Part shown: positions 1 through 9,973 of the stretch, piece after piece | Position numbering within the stretch: the stretch's first letter is position 1 | Layout of the letters: every line of letters starts with the position of its first letter | Origin: Micrococcaceae bacterium RIT 802 | Lineage (GTDB): Bacteria; Actinomycetota; Actinomycetes; Actinomycetales; Micrococcaceae | DNA length: 64,000 nucleotides | Direction of reading: 5' to 3' | Assembly: GCA_016892645.1 (NCBI GenBank) | Contig: JAFEMX010000004.1 | Span: 62,001 to 126,000 of the forward strand | The notes under the pieces: model-generated | The model's input: the letters and a program-made list of their open reading frames with translations, nothing else | What the model was told of the DNA's origin: nothing | The model's database searches: none | Made by a program: the position numbers and the translations under genes

Positions 1-13
1 TCTTCTTGGCGTT

Positions 14-36
14 CCGGGCCCCAGCTGGGGCCGGAC
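14..36 (-). terminator. Terminator hairpin downstream of mqo
   Basis: A perfect 16-base palindrome (GGCCCCAGCTGGGGCC, 17-32) flanked by TCC/GGA lies just beyond the mqo stop codon on the minus strand. There is no long U tract, which is common for actinobacterial terminators. Confidence 0.6.
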
Positions 37-39
37 GGC

Positions 40-1533
40 TTACTTCAGGTCAAGTGCCTTGTTGGTGGCGGCGGTGACGTCGGCCAACAACGACGGGTTC
101 TCATTGAGCTTGGTGCCGAAGCTGGGGATGATCTCGGTCAGCTTGGACTCCCAGCCGGCGAAGTTCTGCGGGAAGCAGCGGCGCAGGACCTCGATCATGA
201 TCGGGGCGGCCGTCGAGGCACCCGGGGAGGCGCCGAGCAGGCCGGAGATCGAACCGTCGGCACTGGTGATGACCTCGGTGCCGAACTGCAGGACGCCGCC
301 GCGCTTCTTGTCCTTCTTGATGACCTGGACGCGCTGGCCGGCAGTGATGAGCTCGAAGTCCGCGCCGTTGGCGTTCGGGTAGTAGTCGCGCATGGCCGCA
401 TTCTTGGCCTCGCGGCTCTTCAGGACCTCGGTGACCAGGTACTTGACCAGCCCGAGGTTGTCCTTGGCGACGGCAAGCATCGGGATGAGGTTGCCGGGGC
501 GGACCGAGGCCACGAGGTCGAGGTAGGAGCCCGACTTCAGGAACTTGGGCGAGAAGCCGCCGTAGGGGCCGAACATGAGCGAGCGCTTGCCGTTGACGAA
601 GCGCGTATCCAGGTGCGGGACCGACATGGGCGGGGCGCCCACGGAGGCCTGGCCGTAGACCTTGGCGTGGTGGCGGGCGATGACATCCTCGTTGGTGCTG
701 CGCAGGAACTGGCCCGACACCGGGAAGCCGCCGAAGCCCTTGGCCTCGGGGATGCCCGCGGCCTGGAGCAGGTGCAGGGCACCGCCGCCGGCGCCGACGA
801 AGACGAACTTGGCGTTGACGGCGCGCTTCTCGCCCGTGGCGTTGTTCTTGACCGTCAGCGTCCAGCCGGTGCCGTTGCGGTCCAGGTTGGTGACCTTGTG
901 GCCGAAGTTCAGGTCGACGCCGTCCTCGCCCAGATTGCTCGTCAACTGTCGGGTCAGGGAACCGAAGTCGACGTCGGTGCCACCGACGACGCGGGAGGCT
1001 GCGACGCGCTGTGCCGGGTTGCGTCCTTCGGCGACCAATGGTGCCCACTCGGCGATGGTGTCCAGGTCCTCGCTGTGCTCCATGGTCTCGAACAGCGGCT
1101 GGGCGCGCAGCGACTCGAAGCGGGTCCTGAGGTAGTCGGCATGGGCGTCCCCGATGACGAAGCTCATGTGCGGCAGCGCGTTGATGAACGAGCTGGGGTT
1201 CGTGATGCGCTTCTGGTTCACCAGGTGCGTGTAGAACTGGCGGGAGACCTGCCACTGCTCGTTGATGCCCACGGCCTTGGCGGGGTCGACCTTGCCGTCC
1301 GCACCCATCGGCGAGTAGTTCAGCTCGCACAGGGCGGAGTGCCCGGTTCCGGCGTTATTCCAGGGGTCGGAGGACTCGGTGCCGGCCTGGTCGAGGTTCT
1401 CGAACAGGGCGATGCTCCAGCCGGGCTCCAGTTCCTTGATGAGCGTGCCCAGCGTTGCACTCATGACCCCACCGCCGATCAGTGCGACATCGACGTTCGT
1501 TGAGGGGGTTTGGCTGGGCACAGGATTCTCCAT
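40..1533 (-). CDS. mqo: Malate:quinone oxidoreductase
   Basis: A 497-residue FAD-dependent, membrane-associated malate dehydrogenase that oxidises L-malate to oxaloacetate and passes electrons to the quinone pool (TCA cycle and respiratory chain). The N-terminus carries the dinucleotide-binding motif [14 protein letters not shown] (about residues 16-29), followed by the family hallmark [18 protein letters not shown]. The C-terminal [15 protein letters not shown] segment is also typical. The length matches the family. The ATG at 1533 puts the FAD motif at the usual distance from the N-terminus, but no strong ribosome binding site is visible. It is a single gene, read toward the window start, with a perfect palindrome TGGCTTAAGCCA just upstream of its start. 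Assignment is near certain. Confidence 0.97.
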   Translation of the reverse strand: MENPVPSQTPSTNVDVALIGGGVMSATLGTLIKELEPGWSIALFENLDQAGTESSDPWNNAGTGHSALCELNYSPMGADGKVDPAKAVGINEQWQVSRQFYTHLVNQKRITNPSSFINALPHMSFVIGDAHADYLRTRFESLRAQPLFETMEHSEDLDTIAEWAPLVAEGRNPAQRVAASRVVGGTDVDFGSLTRQLTSNLGEDGVDLNFGHKVTNLDRNGTGWTLTVKNNATGEKRAVNAKFVFVGAGGGALHLLQAAGIPEAKGFGGFPVSGQFLRSTNEDVIARHHAKVYGQASVGAPPMSVPHLDTRFVNGKRSLMFGPYGGFSPKFLKSGSYLDLVASVRPGNLIPMLAVAKDNLGLVKYLVTEVLKSREAKNAAMRDYYPNANGADFELITAGQRVQVIKKDKKRGGVLQFGTEVITSADGSISGLLGASPGASTAAPIMIEVLRRCFPQNFAGWESKLTEIIPSFGTKLNENPSLLADVTAATNKALDLK

Positions 1534-1546
1534 CCGACGACTCTGG

Positions 1547-1558
1547 TGGCTTAAGCCA
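1547..1558. promoter_or_regulatory. 12-bp palindrome upstream of mqo
   Basis: TGGCTTAAGCCA is a perfect palindrome 13 bases upstream of the mqo start. It may be an operator, but no regulator is known from the sequence. Confidence 0.3.
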
Positions 1559-1597
1559 AGGTTAGCGCGGCCGGTTCACCCCGATGAAATCAGCGGA

Positions 1598-1611
1598 CCC
1601 CGCCGCGGGGC
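1598..1611 (-). terminator. Weak hairpin after the solute-binding protein gene
   Basis: CCCCG-CCG-CGGGG lies immediately past the stop codon of the minus-strand ABC solute-binding protein gene. The stem is only five base pairs, so this is a tentative terminator. Confidence 0.35.
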
Positions 1612-3474
1612 TCAGGTGGCGAGCGTCACGCGGTCGAAGGACTCGTCCAGGGTCGGGCTCGTGGGGTAGCGCAGCACCGTGTCGTTCGCCGCCACGGCGG
1701 AAATCGGGTAGGCCAGCGGCAGGGCCGGGATGTCCCTGGTCAGCTGTTCGCCGATCTCCTGGTAAACGGCGGCCCGGGCGTCCCCGTTGGGCATCGACCG
1801 TGCGGCCACGATCTTGGTCCGGAGGCCGGGGGCCTCGTAGGTGAACTCCGAGGACGTGGTGCCGAAGAGGGTCCCGATGAAGTTGTCGGGATCCCGGTAG
1901 CCGCCGTTCCATCCGAGCAGGTGGAACCCGGGGATGCGGCCCTTCGTGACGCTGTCCAGATAGCCGTCCTCCCAGTCGATGGGGCGCGGCTCGATGTTGA
2001 ATCCGACGGCGGTGAGCTGGGCGCTGAGGGTCGCATAGATCTGCTCGGGAAGCGGCAGATAGGCGCGGGTGACGTTCAGCGGGTACGAGAAGGGGATCGA
2101 TTCGCCGTCGTAGGTGGAAGCCTTGAGCAGTTCGCGGGCCTTGCCCGGGTCGTATCCGTAGTAGGTCGGTCCGTCCGGGACACCGAGGCTGGGCGGCACG
2201 AAGCTCTTCGCTTCCTTGGTCCCCGCGATGAAGTACGTGTCGATGAGCTTCTGGCGGTCGATGGCGTGGGCCATCGCCCGGCGGATCGCGTCCTCCTTCA
2301 GCAGGGGATTCGCCCGGTTCACCCCCAGGTACAACACGGAGAAGGGGTCGCGCTGCAGGACCTGCTGGCCCTGGCGGACGAGATCGCGCAGTTCTCCGAC
2401 GGTGACCATGTCGTAGGCCGCGACCGTACCCCGGCGCAGGGCGAGCAGACGGGACGCGGGATCGCGTAGGACATGGAAGCTGGCCTTGGCGATCTGGGTG
2501 CGGTGCCGCCAGTGGTCGGTATTGGCGACCAGCTCGGAGGAGTTGCCATCGCCCGAGCGGTACTTGTAGGGGCCGGTGCCGACGGGGTGCTTCCCGAACC
2601 GGGTGACGATGCGCCCGGCGTCGTCGCGGCTGGCCTCATCCGCCTTGTACTTGCGCAGGGCCGACGGGGAGGCGATCCCGAATCCGGGCAAGGTCAGCGC
2701 CTCGATCAGCCCGGTGATCGGCTTCTTGATGGTCAACACGAAGGTGTGCTTGTCGGCGGCCCGGCACGTTCCGTAGTAGCTCGCGCTGACGGTCGTGACC
2801 TTTTTGGAGGGGCCGACGTCGTCACCGGCATCCGTCGTCGTCCCGGCGTCCTTCGCCCCGGGATCGGGGGCTTCGGATTCGGTGGCCGACTTCGTGTCCG
2901 GGGCAACGTCGGTGTCCTCCGCCGGCTGCACCTCGTGGTGGTGGAACACCGATTCGAAGGCCTGTCCCGGTTGTCCGCCGAGGTCGGTGGGCAGCTCGGC
3001 CCAGCGCTTGAAGTTGTGGACCACCGCCTGGGCGTTGAATTCCGTTCCGTCGTGGAAGGTGACGCCTTCACGCAGGGTGAAGGTGTAGGTCAGGCCGTTG
3101 TTGCCGATCTTCCATTCGGTGGCCAGGCCGGGGGTTGGTGCGCCGGTATCCGGGTCCACGCCCACGAGGGATTCGAAGACCTGCCGGGTGATGCGGAACG
3201 ACTCGTTGTCCGCGGCCAGTGCGGGGTCCAGGGTCGCCGGCGATGCCGGCGTTCCGAAGCGGAACTCCAGGTCCTTCACGATGGTGGCTGACGGAGCGGC
3301 ACTGCTGGGCAGGTCTTCAGGCGTCGTGGCCTTCGTGCAGCCAGCCAGGCCGACGACGGCCAGCGATCCCAGCCCCAGCACCGTCCGCCGGGACGGACGT
3401 GTGCTGCCGTCGAGGCCCATCCGGGCCGGGGCCCGGCGGCCCGAGGTGTCCTGGGGGAAGTCGGTGGACTCCAC
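1612..3474 (-). CDS. ABC transporter solute-binding lipoprotein, family 5 (peptide/nickel type)
   Basis: About 620 residues. It is an extracytoplasmic receptor that would deliver an oligopeptide or similar ligand to an ABC importer. The N-terminus has a twin-arginine-like stretch SRRTVLGLGSLAVVGLAGC, so export may be by Tat followed by lipidation at the Cys of LAGC. The mature part starts in the SBP family 5 pattern (GTPASPATLDPALAADNES, FESLVG, TYTFTLREGVTFHDGTEF). The GTG at 3474 is chosen because AAGGAG sits 9 bases upstream; a longer reading frame to 3582 nearly reaches the tRNA-Leu. An unusual acidic insert rich in D, E, P and T (around residues 190-220) interrupts the domain. No permease or ATPase genes lie beside it, so it is an orphan; the ligand cannot be named. 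Confidence 0.9.
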   Translation of the reverse strand: MESTDFPQDTSGRRAPARMGLDGSTRPSRRTVLGLGSLAVVGLAGCTKATTPEDLPSSAAPSATIVKDLEFRFGTPASPATLDPALAADNESFRITRQVFESLVGVDPDTGAPTPGLATEWKIGNNGLTYTFTLREGVTFHDGTEFNAQAVVHNFKRWAELPTDLGGQPGQAFESVFHHHEVQPAEDTDVAPDTKSATESEAPDPGAKDAGTTTDAGDDVGPSKKVTTVSASYYGTCRAADKHTFVLTIKKPITGLIEALTLPGFGIASPSALRKYKADEASRDDAGRIVTRFGKHPVGTGPYKYRSGDGNSSELVANTDHWRHRTQIAKASFHVLRDPASRLLALRRGTVAAYDMVTVGELRDLVRQGQQVLQRDPFSVLYLGVNRANPLLKEDAIRRAMAHAIDRQKLIDTYFIAGTKEAKSFVPPSLGVPDGPTYYGYDPGKARELLKASTYDGESIPFSYPLNVTRAYLPLPEQIYATLSAQLTAVGFNIEPRPIDWEDGYLDSVTKGRIPGFHLLGWNGGYRDPDNFIGTLFGTTSSEFTYEAPGLRTKIVAARSMPNGDARAAVYQEIGEQLTRDIPALPLAYPISAVAANDTVLRYPTSPTLDESFDRVTLAT

Positions 3475-3586
3475 GCTCGTGTGCTCCTTGCCTGCGGGGC
3501 TCCCGCGCGATCTTGCTGCGGGTCGGCCATGGTTCGTGCAACGCGCAGACCGGCGGTGTGCGTCGGTTGCGGGCCCCATCACATAG

Positions 3587-3668
<82 letters not shown>

Positions 3669-3747
3669 TAGCGCCCCCCGCGCACGGAAGGCCTCAATCA
3701 GTGTAGCGGAACGGGTTGCACCACCCGTGGAACCGACGGGGGAGGAA

Positions 3748-4233
3748 TTATGCGGCGTCGAGCCCCAGGTCGCGGCGCAGCTTGGCGACGTGTCCGGTCG
3801 CGCGGACGTTGTACTGCGCCACTTCGACGGTGCCGTTCTCGCCGACCACGATCGTCGAGCGGATCAGCCCTTCGTAGGTGCGCCCGTAGTTCTTCTTCTC
3901 GCCCCACGCACCGTAGGCGGAGGCGACGGAGTGGTCCTCGTCGGCCAGTAGCGGAAAGGTCAGTTCTTCCTTGTCGGTGAACTTGGCCAGCTTCTCCGGG
4001 GCGTCGGGGGAGAGGCCCAGCACCTGGTATCCGGCGCCTGCCAGCGAGTCCAGCGAGTCGCGGAAGTCGCAGGCCTGCTTGGTGCAGCCGGGGGTCATCG
4101 CCGCGGGGTAGAAGTAGACGACGACCTTGCGGCCGGCGTAGTCGGAGAGCGAGACGCTGCTGCCATCGGCGGCCGTGAGCGTGAAGGCAGGTGCGGTGTC
4201 GCCGACGGCGAGACGCTGGGCAGTGGTGGTCAT
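3748..4233 (-). CDS. bcp: Thioredoxin-dependent thiol peroxidase, BCP/PrxQ type
   Basis: 161 residues. A cytoplasmic peroxiredoxin that reduces peroxides with electrons from thioredoxin. The motif MTPGCTKQACDFRD holds the peroxidatic cysteine and, five residues on, the resolving cysteine typical of the atypical 2-Cys BCP class. VVYFYPAAMTPGCT and the conserved LLADEDHSVASAYG segment support the family. The ATG at 4233 follows a GGAGG ribosome binding site; a longer in-frame start has none. It lies downstream of tRNA-Lys on the same strand, separated from it by a hairpin. Confidence 0.95.
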   Translation of the reverse strand: MTTTAQRLAVGDTAPAFTLTAADGSSVSLSDYAGRKVVVYFYPAAMTPGCTKQACDFRDSLDSLAGAGYQVLGLSPDAPEKLAKFTDKEELTFPLLADEDHSVASAYGAWGEKKNYGRTYEGLIRSTIVVGENGTVEVAQYNVRATGHVAKLRRDLGLDAA

Positions 4234-4260
4234 GGCTTCCTCCAGGTGTCCGGATATACA

Positions 4261-4292
4261 GAAGGAGGCCAGCCTCACGGCCGGCCTCCTTC
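4261..4292 (-). terminator. Hairpin between tRNA-Lys and bcp
   Basis: A perfect ten-base inverted repeat, GAAGGAGGCC (4261-4270) and GGCCTCCTTC (4283-4292). It lies directly after tRNA-Lys in the direction of transcription, so it probably ends the tRNA transcript. Confidence 0.6.
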
Positions 4293-4300
4293 GTCTGGTG

Positions 4301-4373
<73 letters not shown>

Positions 4374-4546
4374 ATTGTTGTTTCCGTTCGTTCCCTTGCG
4401 GGACCGTGCTTTGCAACGACATGAAACATTACCAGCACTTTTCCGACCGCGCAAAACCGGATCGAGGATTGCGGTTGACGTCACATTTCGGTCGGATTCC
4501 GGGCCCGATTCGCCGAGGTTCCGGAAGGAAATCCTAAGGTGGAGGC

Positions 4547-5497
4547 ATGGAGCCCATCACCGCATTCACCGTCCCGGACCAGAGCCTGCTCGATGCCTGT
4601 TCACCCCTGCCCGATGGGGTGCGGTGCGGCATCTGGGATCTGGAGGGCGACCCGCAGGGGATCAGTCTCGACGAGATCCAGGCAGTGGTCCTGCCGTACG
4701 CGATGCACTCACAGGATGTGCTGCCGAACGTGCGCCGGGCGCCGAACCTGCGGCTGGTGCACACACAGTCAACGGGGTACGACGGCGTCCGCGAGCGGGT
4801 CGGCGATGACATCGCCATTGCATCTGCTCACGGTGTGCACGCCGCGGCGACCGCCGAACTCGCCGTCGGGCTCGCGCTCGGCGCCTTGCGCGGCATGGGC
4901 CAGGCGGCGCAGAACCAGCTGACCGGCACCTGGGATGCGAAGCGCTGGCCGGGCCTGGCCGACCGCCGCGTCGGACTGCTCGGCGTCGGCGGCATCGGGG
5001 AGGAGATCCGTCGCCGGCTGGATCCCTTCGAGATCGATCTGGTGCGTATCGGCACCCGTGCCCGGACCGACGAACACGGTGAGGTCCACGGCATGGACGA
5101 GCTGATGGATTTGGCGCCGGGACTCGAAGTGGTCATCGCCATCGTGCCGCTGAACGACTCGACGCGCCACATCATCGGCAAGGACTTCCTGGCAGCACTT
5201 CCGAACGGCGCGGTCGTCGTCAACGTTGCCCGCGGTCCCGTCGTCGACACCGAGGCACTAACAGCCGAAGTCGCCACGGGCCGTCTGTTCTGCGCGCTGG
5301 ATGTCACCGACCCGGAGCCCCTGCCCAGCGATCACCCGCTGTGGAGGCTGCCCAACGCGCTGATCACCCCGCATGTCGGCGGCAATACCGAGGCGTTTCC
5401 TCCGCGGATCGCCAAGCTCGTCCGCGGACAGATCGCCACCATGGCGGCGGGGGAGAAGCCGAAGAACCTGGTCCACGAGGGAGAGCGGCTGCTTTAA
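4547..5497 (+). CDS. D-isomer-specific 2-hydroxyacid dehydrogenase family protein
   Basis: 316 residues. A cytoplasmic NAD(P)-dependent oxidoreductase of the 2-hydroxyacid dehydrogenase family; the substrate is not predictable. The Rossmann motif is VGLLGVGGIGEEIRRRL (about 145-161). The catalytic Arg is in NVARGPVVDTEAL, an acidic residue in DVTDPEPL, and the catalytic His in ITPHVGGNTEAFP. The start at 4547 is preceded by AAGGTGGAGG. It stands alone, divergent from tRNA-Lys and convergent with the PKD-like gene. It is related to the catalytic/NAD part of SerA but lacks the ACT domain. Confidence 0.92.
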   Translation: MEPITAFTVPDQSLLDACSPLPDGVRCGIWDLEGDPQGISLDEIQAVVLPYAMHSQDVLPNVRRAPNLRLVHTQSTGYDGVRERVGDDIAIASAHGVHAAATAELAVGLALGALRGMGQAAQNQLTGTWDAKRWPGLADRRVGLLGVGGIGEEIRRRLDPFEIDLVRIGTRARTDEHGEVHGMDELMDLAPGLEVVIAIVPLNDSTRHIIGKDFLAALPNGAVVVNVARGPVVDTEALTAEVATGRLFCALDVTDPEPLPSDHPLWRLPNALITPHVGGNTEAFPPRIAKLVRGQIATMAAGEKPKNLVHEGERLL

Positions 5498-5551
5498 CGG
5501 AATCGATTCAAGCCTGCGTGGGCTGGTCTGGGGCACTGGGCACGTCGCCGT

Positions 5552-6610
5552 CTACTTCGAGGTTGACTTCTCCTTGAGGAATGGCGAATCGCAAGCCGGG
5601 CCATCCGGGTCCTCGGCACAGTTCTGGTCCACCAGCAGCTTCTTGGTCCGCCAGACACTCATCGGCATAGGTTCACTCGGCACATTCGCGGTTCCTGGAA
5701 TCGGCCTCCATGGGCCGCCATCGACGGAATACTCTCCTCGATAGGACGTGCTGAGCCGGATTTGAAAGTCGCCCGTCTCCTTGTACACATGACTGGTGTC
5801 AGTGGGCTGATCGAAGGTGTGGGCTGGCATCGGTTTCCCGGGATTCTGCGTCCGCTTGGTTTGTCCATCGCCGTAGTCCCAGGAGTAGGCCTGCGGAGTC
5901 GCCCGAATTTTTACCGGTTCGTCGTAGATGTCGACATCGAAAGTCTGAGGATTGGGAATGGCATACATGTGGGCATTTCCATTCCGCAGGGAAAAGCCTT
6001 CCGGCTGGCTCACCGTCTCCGAAGCAGCAATTGGAAAACTCCGGAATTCGGCCGGCGTTACTTCTATGACTCTTTGCACTTCAACGGCTGCCCGAACATT
6101 TTCGACCTCGCTAGCCATGTCGGCTGGCAACTTAGGTTCTGGCTCGCGCGTGCAGTATGAGTCCATTGCGACCACTCGACCAGCGACTGTGCTTATCGTG
6201 CGTGTAATCAGAGGGTCGCCGTTCGGGCAGGCCTCTTCATCGAAGGTGATGCAGCCGCCTCCGGCGGCCCCAACTAATTCGCACATAGCTTCATATTTGA
6301 CTCTATATTTGGGTTTCTTGCCCTGCTTTTTTCCTGCTCCGGCGACAGGCTTCGCACTAGCCGTCGTTTTGGACGCTGTTTGGCTCGGCGCAGCTGGAGC
6401 GGTAGACGACGACTCAGTGGATTCGGAGCTACCGTCTGTCCGCGAGTAGATCTCGTCTTGTTGATTGATTCCTGACCCTTCGGCCGGGTTTTGCTTCTTT
6501 GCAAAAGCCTCGTCTGGAACGATGGCGATGGCAAAAATCAGCGTCAAAATGCAGAGCGCGGCAACGGTCCACCACGTGGGTAAATAGACCAAGCTTCTTC
6601 GGGCGTCCAT
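5552..6610 (-). CDS. Secreted protein with PKD-like domain
   Basis: 352 residues, function unknown. The start at 6610 gives a clean signal peptide (MDARRSLVYLPTWWTV followed by a hydrophobic core and a cleavage-like AFA-K). A Ser/Thr-rich linker follows, then a region with Cys residues (CELV, CITFDEEACPNGDP) that may form disulfides. Near residues 240-310 is a PKD-like stretch with the hallmark SYSWDYGDG-type sequence (AYSWDYGDGQTKRT) and the closing HVYKETGDFQIRL. It is 8 bases downstream of the DUF6318 lipoprotein gene and is surely co-transcribed. Base composition is visibly less GC-rich than the flanking housekeeping genes, which suggests a different history. An extracellular binding or structural role is inference. 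Confidence 0.8.
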   Translation of the reverse strand: MDARRSLVYLPTWWTVAALCILTLIFAIAIVPDEAFAKKQNPAEGSGINQQDEIYSRTDGSSESTESSSTAPAAPSQTASKTTASAKPVAGAGKKQGKKPKYRVKYEAMCELVGAAGGGCITFDEEACPNGDPLITRTISTVAGRVVAMDSYCTREPEPKLPADMASEVENVRAAVEVQRVIEVTPAEFRSFPIAASETVSQPEGFSLRNGNAHMYAIPNPQTFDVDIYDEPVKIRATPQAYSWDYGDGQTKRTQNPGKPMPAHTFDQPTDTSHVYKETGDFQIRLSTSYRGEYSVDGGPWRPIPGTANVPSEPMPMSVWRTKKLLVDQNCAEDPDGPACDSPFLKEKSTSK

Positions 6611-6618
6611 ATCCTGAC

Positions 6619-7287
6619 CTACGATTCGACAATATTGATGGACTGAACCATCCAGCCGTTGGCCCAATTCAATGCGATCGTTCCGTAGATCGGACTCTTA
6701 GTCTTTCCGTAGATGGTGGCCACTTCGCCCGAGGAGTCGTATACATAGCGCTTGTCCTGGTCGTACTTGAATGAGACTAGAGCCCCGCCACCACCGGATT
6801 TTTTGGCGGCCGTCATAGTCGGATGGTAGGTGCCGCCAGCGTTCCATGCACCGTTCTTCTTATTCCGGTCAGAGGGGCCAATGATCTCCTCCTGACATAT
6901 TCCGCACTCGGGCTCAGAGTACTTTTTGATTGGTCTGGTTTCGTTGGTAATCGACGTGTACTCGATCAGAGCAAAGTAGTAGCTTCCAAACGCTGCGGCT
7001 CCCTCAAGTGTTTTCTTCTTGGCTTCGGCCGGCATCTCAGGGACCGGCCAGTTTTTGGCGGGGCCGTTCGAACTTGCGGGAACTGGCGTCGGTGAAGCGC
7101 TCTTCGACGCGGAGGCTGTGGCACTTCCGCCGGCTACCGCAGACGACGACCATGCGGATGGTGAACCGGAACTCGAAGTGCTCGGTTCATGCGAACCGTT
7201 TGAAGGGGAACAGGCGCTCAAGGCGAGGGCGACGACTGCTGCAACGGCGAAACCGCCACGGGTCCTGCGGGTGATCGTGACCGGCAT
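6619..7287 (-). CDS. DUF6318 family lipoprotein
   Basis: 222 residues, predicted lipoprotein: MPVTITRRTRGG, a hydrophobic stretch and the lipobox LSAC, then a long Ser/Ala/Pro/Thr linker. The conserved block NWPVPEMPAEAKKKTLEGAA ... YYFALIEYTS and the pair of cysteines in EPECGICQ match the actinobacterial DUF6318 family, whose function is unknown. The fold may be NTF2-like (inference). The ATG at 7287 has GGAGGCCCC in front of it, which is better than the upstream in-frame start at 7329. It is first of a two-gene unit with the PKD-like protein. Confidence 0.85.
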   Translation of the reverse strand: MPVTITRRTRGGFAVAAVVALALSACSPSNGSHEPSTSSSGSPSAWSSSAVAGGSATASASKSASPTPVPASSNGPAKNWPVPEMPAEAKKKTLEGAAAFGSYYFALIEYTSITNETRPIKKYSEPECGICQEEIIGPSDRNKKNGAWNAGGTYHPTMTAAKKSGGGGALVSFKYDQDKRYVYDSSGEVATIYGKTKSPIYGTIALNWANGWMVQSINIVES

Positions 7288-7402
7288 GGGGCCTCCGGGT
7301 TCGACTGTGAATTGCGGGCGTTGAAACACCCTAACCCGAAAATCAACCCGGTTGAATAGTTATCCACAAGGCGGGCCGACACATGACGTGCGCGTCGAAA
7401 TG

Positions 7403-7870
7403 CTATTCGGCGGCGGGTTCTTCCGTGTCGCCGAAGCCGGCCACCAGTGTCAGGAATTCGTCAAAGAAGGCGGAAAAGTCGGCGGCGTCTTCGTGCTGTT
7501 TCAGATGGACCCGGGTCTCCGGGCTGCTGTTGGCCGAGGGTGGGGCATCGATCGTCGTCTCGGACGCCACCTCGAAACGGAAGACCCGCCCGGTGCTGGT
7601 CCCGACCTCGTGCCCTCCGGCGCGGTCTTCGGCCAGGTGGCTGAGGTTGGTGAGGTTGATCGACGTCGCCGGCTCGAGGGACGCCAGGGTTCCGGCGTGT
7701 AAGGGGGCCACGATGATCTCCATGGGGTGCCGCCGATACCCCACGATGTACTTGCCGCCCTCGCCGGCGCGACCCGTGGCGTAGACGAGGTTGTAGCTGC
7801 CGAAGTTGGGGATCTGGTGGTCGAAGGCATGGTGCAGGTGTGCCTTGAGAGTTGAATCCTCGTCGGGCAT
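7403..7870 (-). CDS. Conserved hypothetical protein
   Basis: About 155 residues, not recognised. It has no signal peptide or membrane segment and is probably cytoplasmic. The visible sequence is FGSYNLVYATGRAGEGGKYIVGYRRHPMEIIVAPL, followed by a glutamate/histidine-containing C-terminal half ending in FFDEFLTLVAGFG. GC-rich codon use matches the housekeeping neighbours, and the frame is free of obvious disruption. The start could be 7870 (weak AAAGG upstream), 7897 or 7936; the first is preferred because the later residues look conserved-domain-like. It is divergent from ilvD. Confidence 0.65.
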   Translation of the reverse strand: MPDEDSTLKAHLHHAFDHQIPNFGSYNLVYATGRAGEGGKYIVGYRRHPMEIIVAPLHAGTLASLEPATSINLTNLSHLAEDRAGGHEVGTSTGRVFRFEVASETTIDAPPSANSSPETRVHLKQHEDAADFSAFFDEFLTLVAGFGDTEEPAAE

Positions 7871-7985
7871 GCTGGCGCCTTTGTCTGCTATCCCCATGGG
7901 TTTCAGTCTAGGGGGAGCACCCTGATAGTTCGGCACAAATGTTTCACATGCAGGTCACGGGTTCGTTGCGGTTGGCACGGAGTTC

Positions 7986-7991
7986 TAGACT
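7986..7991 (+). promoter_or_regulatory. Minus-10 element of a leaderless ilvD promoter
   Basis: TAGACT lies exactly 7 bases before the ilvD ATG (7999) and there is no Shine-Dalgarno sequence, so transcription and translation probably start at the same base. Confidence 0.6.
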
Positions 7992-7998
7992 CTGGTCT

Positions 7999-9702
<1,704 letters not shown>

Positions 9703-9713
9703 CTAACACGGCA

Positions 9714-9764
9714 GGACGCGGCGTCCGGCGAGACAGAAATGTCCAAAGACCGGACGCCGTGTCC
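9714..9764 (+). terminator. Long hairpin after ilvD
   Basis: A 15-base stem with one G-U pair (9714-9728 with 9750-9764) begins 11 bases past the ilvD stop. No U tract follows. It separates ilvD from the ilvB promoter. Confidence 0.65.
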
Positions 9765-9791
9765 ACATGCTGAGACGGCCGGTGTGGTCCG

Positions 9792-9820
9792 TTGACAGTC
9801 CCCCCGCCGCCGGGGAAACT
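9792..9820 (+). promoter_or_regulatory. Promoter of the ilvBNC leader
   Basis: TTGACA at 9792-9797 is followed after 17 bases by GAAACT at 9815-9820. The predicted start point falls on or next to the leader-peptide ATG at 9827, so the leader is probably leaderless. Confidence 0.65.
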
Positions 9821-9826
9821 GAAGAC

Positions 9827-9874
9827 ATGCAGATCCGAACCGAAGTCCTACTAGTTACCCAGCGCGGAGCCTAG
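9827..9874 (+). CDS. ilvB leader peptide (attenuator)
   Basis: A 15-residue open frame, MQIRTEVLLVTQRGA, containing Ile, Val, Leu, Leu and Val in a row of sensing codons. The two leucines use CUA, a codon that is very rare in this GC-rich sequence, which fits ribosome stalling when charged tRNA is short. It lies between a promoter and an intrinsic terminator ahead of ilvB. The composition and position are those of branched-chain attenuation leaders known in corynebacteria. The regulatory role is inference from this arrangement. Confidence 0.8.
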   Translation: MQIRTEVLLVTQRGA

Positions 9875-9904
9875 CCCTCGTTTGTAGGACACGGTGACGC
9901 GCGA

Positions 9905-9940
9905 ACCCCACTGAAGCCAAGAGGCCAGCGGGGTATTTTT
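9905..9940 (+). terminator. Transcription attenuator of ilvBNC
   Basis: A hairpin made of CCCC/GGGG, CTG/CAG and GCC/GGC with an AAGA loop (9906-9933) is followed by TATTTTT. It is the one classical U-tract terminator in this part of the window and lies inside the 5' leader, 34 bases before ilvB. Ribosome stalling on the leader peptide would be expected to favour an alternative fold. Confidence 0.8.
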
Positions 9941-9973
9941 ATGCGCAGAACTAGAGAAGAGAAGGAATATCCG

